A DNA stretch of 64,000 bases. Source: Bin5 sp965221145. GTDB taxonomy: Bacteria; Chloroflexota; Anaerolineae; Caldilineales; Caldilineaceae. A program made the position numbers and the translations under genes. The notes beneath the pieces were generated by a model that was given only the letters and a program-made list of their open reading frames with translations, had not been told where the DNA came from and did not search any database. The stretch covers positions 5,580,001 to 5,644,000 of the forward strand of contig OZ244877.1 in the NCBI GenBank assembly GCA_965221145.1, read 5' to 3'. Positions within the stretch are counted from its first letter, which is position 1. Each line of letters begins with the position of its first letter. Positions 60,249 to 64,000 of this stretch are shown here, in pieces.

Positions 60249-61277
60249 ATGAGAGCGGCAGTTTTGCGAGATGTCAATGACCTGAGACTTGAGGAGCTTC
60301 CGGCTCCGAGACCGGCGGCGGATGAGGTGCTTGTGCGCGTCAAGGCCTGCGGCGTTTGCGCCACCGATGTGAATATGTGGCGGGGCACGAACATGGAAGG
60401 CACTTTCCCTTTCGTTCTCGGACACGAATGGGCGGGCGAGATCGTCGAGACCGGCAGCGAGGTCGAGGCGTTCGCAGTCGGCGACCGGGTCGTCGGCGAA
60501 GTCGCAATGCCGTGCCGCGTCTGCCCCAACTGCAAAGACGGTCTGCCGCCGGTGGCCTGTATTCATGCCAAGTACTATGGGTTCAGTTGGCAGACGCCGG
60601 GCGGCATGGCCGAATATCATGCCGCCAAGGTTGAGCGCCTGCACAAAATCCCCGACAATCTGAGCTACGAAGAGGCGGCTCTGGTGGAGCCAATTTCGAT
60701 CGGCTATCATGGCGTCTGGGATTCTGGCGGGGGTGTCAAGCACCATGACCGGGTCGTGATATTCGGCGGCGGGCCGATCGGTCTGTTGACCCTGCTGGTC
60801 TGCAAAGCCGCGGGCGCGCCGGTAATCGTCGTCGAGCCGCATCCGCATCGACGCGACATGGCGCAGGAACTGGGCGCGGACGCAGCCATCGACCCGACGG
60901 AAGGCAGTCTGGTGGAACAGGTGATGGCCCATACCGCGAACCGGGGCGCGTCGCTGGTGATCGAGTGCTCCGGCAACGAAGCGGCGCGGGCGGCGACGCT
61001 GGATGTCGTGGCCTTCAAGGGACGCATCGTCCTGATCGGCATCCGAGCGCACAGCATGGTGCCGCTTGAACTCGACAAACTCATTTTCAAAGAGGCGACC
61101 ATTGTCGGGTCCGACGGGAGCGGATTTGTCTTTGCCAAGCCGCTGGAGTTGATGTCGCGCCGCGTGGTCGATTTCGCCAAGGTGATCACCCACCGATTTC
61201 CCCTGGATCAGGTCAACCGAGCGCTCGAACTGGGCGCTGGGCAGGCCGAGTCCAGCAAAATAATGATTGTGCCGTAG
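60249..61277 (+). CDS. Zinc-dependent alcohol dehydrogenase (MDR family)
   Basis: Enzyme of 342 residues. Catalytic zinc residues Cys37 (CGVCATD) and His59-Glu60 (LGHEWAGE), structural zinc cysteines 89, 92, 95 and 104 (CRVCPNC...C), and cofactor motif VVIFGGGPIGLLTLL. It resembles L-iditol/threonine-type polyol dehydrogenases and is the paralogue, not a recent copy, of the one at 54216. GACAGGAGG precedes the ATG. It lies 63 bases after the dimethylformamidase-like gene and 85 bases before the epimerase gene. Confidence 0.9.
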   Translation: MRAAVLRDVNDLRLEELPAPRPAADEVLVRVKACGVCATDVNMWRGTNMEGTFPFVLGHEWAGEIVETGSEVEAFAVGDRVVGEVAMPCRVCPNCKDGLPPVACIHAKYYGFSWQTPGGMAEYHAAKVERLHKIPDNLSYEEAALVEPISIGYHGVWDSGGGVKHHDRVVIFGGGPIGLLTLLVCKAAGAPVIVVEPHPHRRDMAQELGADAAIDPTEGSLVEQVMAHTANRGASLVIECSGNEAARAATLDVVAFKGRIVLIGIRAHSMVPLELDKLIFKEATIVGSDGSGFVFAKPLELMSRRVVDFAKVITHRFPLDQVNRALELGAGQAESSKIMIVP

Positions 61278-61362
61278 ATCGGGATCGGTCTGGCGCCGAC
61301 CTGCGCCTCAATAGCGGAGAATCGGCTTCAAACATTGAACACAGCAAAGGGGTGAAAAGCAG

Positions 61363-62259
61363 ATGAAAATCACATTGGACCCGCTCGTACATTCCGATCT
61401 CTCCTTGCCGGAGATCCCGTTCATGGCGGCCAAACTTGGGTATGAGTATCTCGAACTTTGCTCGCGCGACGAGTTTCTGCCGGAATATCACCCGCCGCGG
61501 GCCAACGTCGACCGCATTCGCAGCTTCAAACAGGCGCTGCGCGATGCCGGTGTGGAGTTGGCGTCGATGCTGATTACCTATCGCTGGGCCAGCCCCATTG
61601 AAGATGAGCGCGAGGCGGCTGTCCGCTATTGGAAACGGGCGATTGAAATCGCGCTGGAGTTGGAGTGTCAGACGGTGAACTCGATATTGGATCGCGGGCC
61701 ATCGCCGCAACGTTCCAACTTTCGGGTCGGGCCGGAGATGGCGGAGGAGTGTGAGACCGCTTTCTGGAAGTCGATGGAAGAGTTGGTGCCCATCTTTGAG
61801 CGCGAAGGTCTGCCGCTCCACCTGGAGGCGCACCCCGACGATTTCATTGAGGACAACAATCTGGCGGTGGATATAATCCAGGCCATCGGTTCGCCGATGG
61901 TGAAATATCTCTACTGCGCGCCGCACACATACTATCTGGGGGACGACATGGCCGCCATGATCCGGTACGCCGCGCCGGTGCTGGCCCATGTCCACGTGGC
62001 CGACACCTTTAACCACAAGGACGGCTGGCGCTACGTGATGAACCCGCCCGGCTCAACGACCCGCATCCACCAACATCTCGACATCGGCGAAGGCGAGATC
62101 GACTGGGACGTGTTTTTCCAGACGCTGGCTGAAGTCGGCTTCGACGGCATCATGACGAGCCAGGTCTTCGCCTACCTGCCCGACCGCGCGGTGGCGTCTT
62201 CGAGCTTCATGCGCGAACGCATCCAGCATTACGTCGATAAGTATTGGAACCACCGGTGA
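61363..62259 (+). CDS. Sugar phosphate isomerase/epimerase family protein (TIM barrel)
   Basis: Xylose-isomerase-like protein of 298 residues. The barrel strands are visible (FMAAKLGYEYLEL near the start, LPLHLEAHPDDFIEDNN with the probable metal-binding Glu, APVLAHVHVADTF, and IDWDVFFQTLAEVGFDGIM). It is of a different subgroup from the two at 24935 and 55422. AAGGGGTG precedes the ATG. With the upstream dehydrogenase it may form an oxidation-epimerisation pair. It converges on the LarA-like gene. Confidence 0.86.
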   Translation: MKITLDPLVHSDLSLPEIPFMAAKLGYEYLELCSRDEFLPEYHPPRANVDRIRSFKQALRDAGVELASMLITYRWASPIEDEREAAVRYWKRAIEIALELECQTVNSILDRGPSPQRSNFRVGPEMAEECETAFWKSMEELVPIFEREGLPLHLEAHPDDFIEDNNLAVDIIQAIGSPMVKYLYCAPHTYYLGDDMAAMIRYAAPVLAHVHVADTFNHKDGWRYVMNPPGSTTRIHQHLDIGEGEIDWDVFFQTLAEVGFDGIMTSQVFAYLPDRAVASSSFMRERIQHYVDKYWNHR

Positions 62260-62333
62260 GACGGCGGCGGCGCAGTCTTCCCACTTGTGGACAGTAATTC
62301 GTGGAGAGCAACCCCGCGTGCGGGACCGATCAA

Positions 62334-63680
62334 CTAGCCGCGAGCCGCTGCCGTCCCGCCGACCGCGACCGGCTCTTCCCTGGCCAGGATCTGGGTGGAC
62401 GCGCTGGGGAAGACGACGACGGTCGCGTCCGCGGGCAGTTTGGCCGCCAACTGTTCGATAATCGCTTCCCAGTTGCGGAAGAGCAGATCGCCGCGATGGC
62501 GTGTCGAAAACTCCGCCGCCTGGAACTGTTCAGAGAGGACGAGCAGACTGCCCGGACCGTCGACCACCGGCTGCGGATCGGGTGTGGCGTCGGCGGCGGC
62601 TCTGCGCTTCAGGTAAAGGGACCACGGCATTTGCTGACCCAGGCCGTGGTAGGAGATGCCATCGCTGGCCGCGTTGAGAACGATCCGGTACGGCTCGCGC
62701 TCAAAATAGGGAACGGCCCAGAGCGCCTTGTCTCCCTGAATCGGGTCTGCGTCCATCGGGTAGGCGTTGCAGACCAGCAGATCGGCCTCCTGCCGCAGTC
62801 TGTTCGGGATGTGCGTGCCGTAAACGCGCTGTGCGAAGCGGGCGCCGGCGCGGTGCGCATTGATGAAATCGCCGACGAAGAGGCCGGCGATCTGTCTGCG
62901 GCCGCTGAGGACGCAGTTGACGACCATGTCCAGCCCGATGCGACGCGCTACGCCCTCCGACACGTCGCGGTGGTCGCGCACACCGCCGTCGATGAGAGTT
63001 GCGTCGCCAGCCTCACCTTGCGGCGCTTTCTGGCGTTCGATGTTGCCCTGTCCCCGCCTGGCGGAAAAGCTGTGGAAGTGAAAGATGGTGGCGAAACCGG
63101 CCACGCCCGGCACAATCAGCTTCGCGCCGCCACCGAAACCGACCGCGCCGTGGGGATAGATGCCGCCTATACAGATCTTGAATTCGGCTTCGGCCACAAT
63201 GCGGTTGATGTAGACCGGTGTGCCGTCGTCCAGGCTGCCGTAGCCTACCAGGTCACCGGCCATGAAGTCGTGAGAGGTCGTCGCATAGACGGCGGCCACG
63301 TCCGCGCCCACTTTCTTGACGATCTCCTCCTCTGTCAGCGGGCGGTGGGAGCCGCCGCCAACGACGATCACCGTCTCTGCCTTGGGCACGCCGGCCGCGG
63401 CCAACTCCTCCAACACATAGGGGAGCATCATCTCCGCGGGCGTGGGTCGGCCCAGATCATCAACGATGACGGCGGCGCTGGTCCGCCCTTTGGCCGCGTC
63501 GCGGATGCGGGGCGTACCGATCGGATTGTCGAATGCGGCCGCGATCTGCGTCGAGTCGAGCGCGGGCGCACCCTGATCTGCGCAGACGTGGACATTCCAG
63601 CCGGCGGGAAACGTGAGCGTGCGGTCGTCGTCGCCAAACCAGGCGCGTGCGGGGACGGTTACGGTTTGCGGGTTGTTCAT
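62334..63680 (-). CDS. LarA-family (nickel-pincer) racemase/epimerase
   Basis: Protein of 448 residues of the lactate-racemase LarA family. Catalytic and cofactor-binding residues of LarA can be placed at matching spacing: His112 (GGGSHRP), His177 (IYPHG), Lys187 (GGAKLIVPG, which in LarA carries the pyridinium-dithiocarboxylate cofactor) and His203 (FHFHS). The VDDLGRPTP motif is also typical. Family members racemise or epimerise lactate and many other 2-hydroxy acids, so the substrate here may be a sugar acid. Cofactor synthesis genes larB, larC and larE are not in the window. ATG 63680 has AAGGAAG upstream; a longer frame to 63719 is less likely. Confidence 0.85.
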   Translation of the reverse strand: MNNPQTVTVPARAWFGDDDRTLTFPAGWNVHVCADQGAPALDSTQIAAAFDNPIGTPRIRDAAKGRTSAAVIVDDLGRPTPAEMMLPYVLEELAAAGVPKAETVIVVGGGSHRPLTEEEIVKKVGADVAAVYATTSHDFMAGDLVGYGSLDDGTPVYINRIVAEAEFKICIGGIYPHGAVGFGGGAKLIVPGVAGFATIFHFHSFSARRGQGNIERQKAPQGEAGDATLIDGGVRDHRDVSEGVARRIGLDMVVNCVLSGRRQIAGLFVGDFINAHRAGARFAQRVYGTHIPNRLRQEADLLVCNAYPMDADPIQGDKALWAVPYFEREPYRIVLNAASDGISYHGLGQQMPWSLYLKRRAAADATPDPQPVVDGPGSLLVLSEQFQAAEFSTRHRGDLLFRNWEAIIEQLAAKLPADATVVVFPSASTQILAREEPVAVGGTAAARG

Positions 63681-63726
63681 GGGTTCTTCCTTCGTGTAGT
63701 AATGGTGGTTGTGCATCACTTGACGA

Positions 63727-63999
63727 CTATGTGGGGATAAGGTGGCCTTTCAGTGTATTGACCAATCGCTTCGCGAATTTAGAGCGCTTAATCACTTCTT
63801 CAGGGTCAATTCGTGCCAGAATATCGAAGGAATCGCGGCCTTTGTCATAAGCGCCTTTCCTGCTTGCGCTGCTGGCTGAATTCAGTTGGTTGAAGACATC
63901 CTTTTTCGGGACATTCTCAATGTCATCTCGGTTAGCAATCGATGTGGACTTGAATCCGGCTCCAAAGAACATTGCCAATGCCGAGAAATCCGCCAGAAA
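63727..63999 (-). CDS. Hypothetical protein, cut by the right window edge
   Basis: The frame is open to the last base, so only the C-terminal 90 or so residues are visible. They are charged and probably helical (KKDVFNQLNSASSASRKGAY, then DSFDILARIDPEEVIKRSKF). No family is recognised. The sequence is less GC-rich than the genes to its left and the gene reads toward the LarA-like gene, 46 bases away. Confidence 0.5.
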   Translation of the reverse strand, partial: FLADFSALAMFFGAGFKSTSIANRDDIENVPKKDVFNQLNSASSASRKGAYDKGRDSFDILARIDPEEVIKRSKFAKRLVNTLKGHLIPT

Positions 64000-64000
64000 C

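Noticed and set aside
62281..62310. GGACAGTAA near 62290 as another end of the element at 33567
   Set aside because: Only about eight bases match, with no partner end or flanking duplication.
62301..63740. Plus-strand open frame of 479 codons
   Set aside because: Antisense to the LarA-type gene, which has the catalytic residues in the right order.

Overview
The window is GC-rich bacterial chromosome (base composition judged by eye, not computed) and carries no rRNA, tRNA, CRISPR array or phage module that I can recognise. It is dominated by carbohydrate ABC-transporter operons whose binding proteins have twin-arginine plus lipobox leaders. Between them lie five phytanoyl-CoA-dioxygenase (PhyH) family genes, three family-4 glycosidases (GH4), several TIM-barrel sugar epimerases, Gfo/Idh and zinc-type dehydrogenases, and thiamine-diphosphate enzymes. 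This mix resembles the glycan- and polyol-scavenging accessory regions of Chloroflexota (Caldilineales-like), including sponge- and sediment-associated lineages. That placement is inference from gene content; no phylogenetic marker is present.

Layout. 1-2.9 kb: two dipeptide/opine-type ABC permeases (the first cut by the window edge) and an SDR. 3.1-5.5 kb: an HpcH/HpaI aldolase, a deletion remnant fusing the start of a binding-protein gene to the end of a permease gene, a VanZ-like protein and a decayed stretch. 5.7-12.8 kb (+): a sugar-uptake operon with two paralogous binding proteins flanking a PhyH gene, two permeases and a GH4 gene. 13.0-17.0 kb (-): GH4, a zinc-less dehydrogenase, then an AT-richer two-gene cassette of a ParA-type ATPase and a small protein with a SAP-like C-terminus. 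17.2-28.7 kb: a sugar/inositol-type catabolic block (isomerase gene broken by an in-frame amber codon, PhyH, two thiamine-diphosphate enzymes including IolD, HD hydrolase, two epimerases, Gfo/Idh, aldolase, PhyH). 28.8-37.0 kb (-): GH4, PhyH, two permeases, binding protein and a GH32-like glycosidase. 37.2-43.0 kb (-): PhyH, two nearly identical permeases separated by a pentapeptide-repeat lipoprotein, a partner permease and a binding protein. 43.5-52.4 kb: an Asp-box protein, a GH127-type glycosidase, a sulfatase-fold hydrolase, a second copy of the permease/binding-protein set, and a collapsed copy of the Asp-box gene. 52.5-57.7 kb (-): a divergent GroEL-like chaperonin, dehydrogenase, epimerase and cytochrome P450. 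57.7-64 kb: a long non-coding stretch with a 20-base C run, an N,N-dimethylformamidase-like gene, dehydrogenase, epimerase, a LarA-type enzyme and a cut gene.

How it works together (inference): oligosaccharides or polyols are released by extracellular or periplasmic glycosidases and a sulfatase-like enzyme. They are imported by ABC systems that have no ATPase gene here and so probably share one encoded elsewhere. Inside the cell they would be processed by GH4 enzymes and by oxidation-epimerisation-cleavage routes (Gfo/Idh and ADH, TIM-barrel epimerases, IolD or aldolases). No transcription factor gene is visible in 64 kb. The region has grown by duplication and has decayed in places, and it carries a dispersed family of inverted-repeat intergenic elements plus one short element with a clear target-site duplication.
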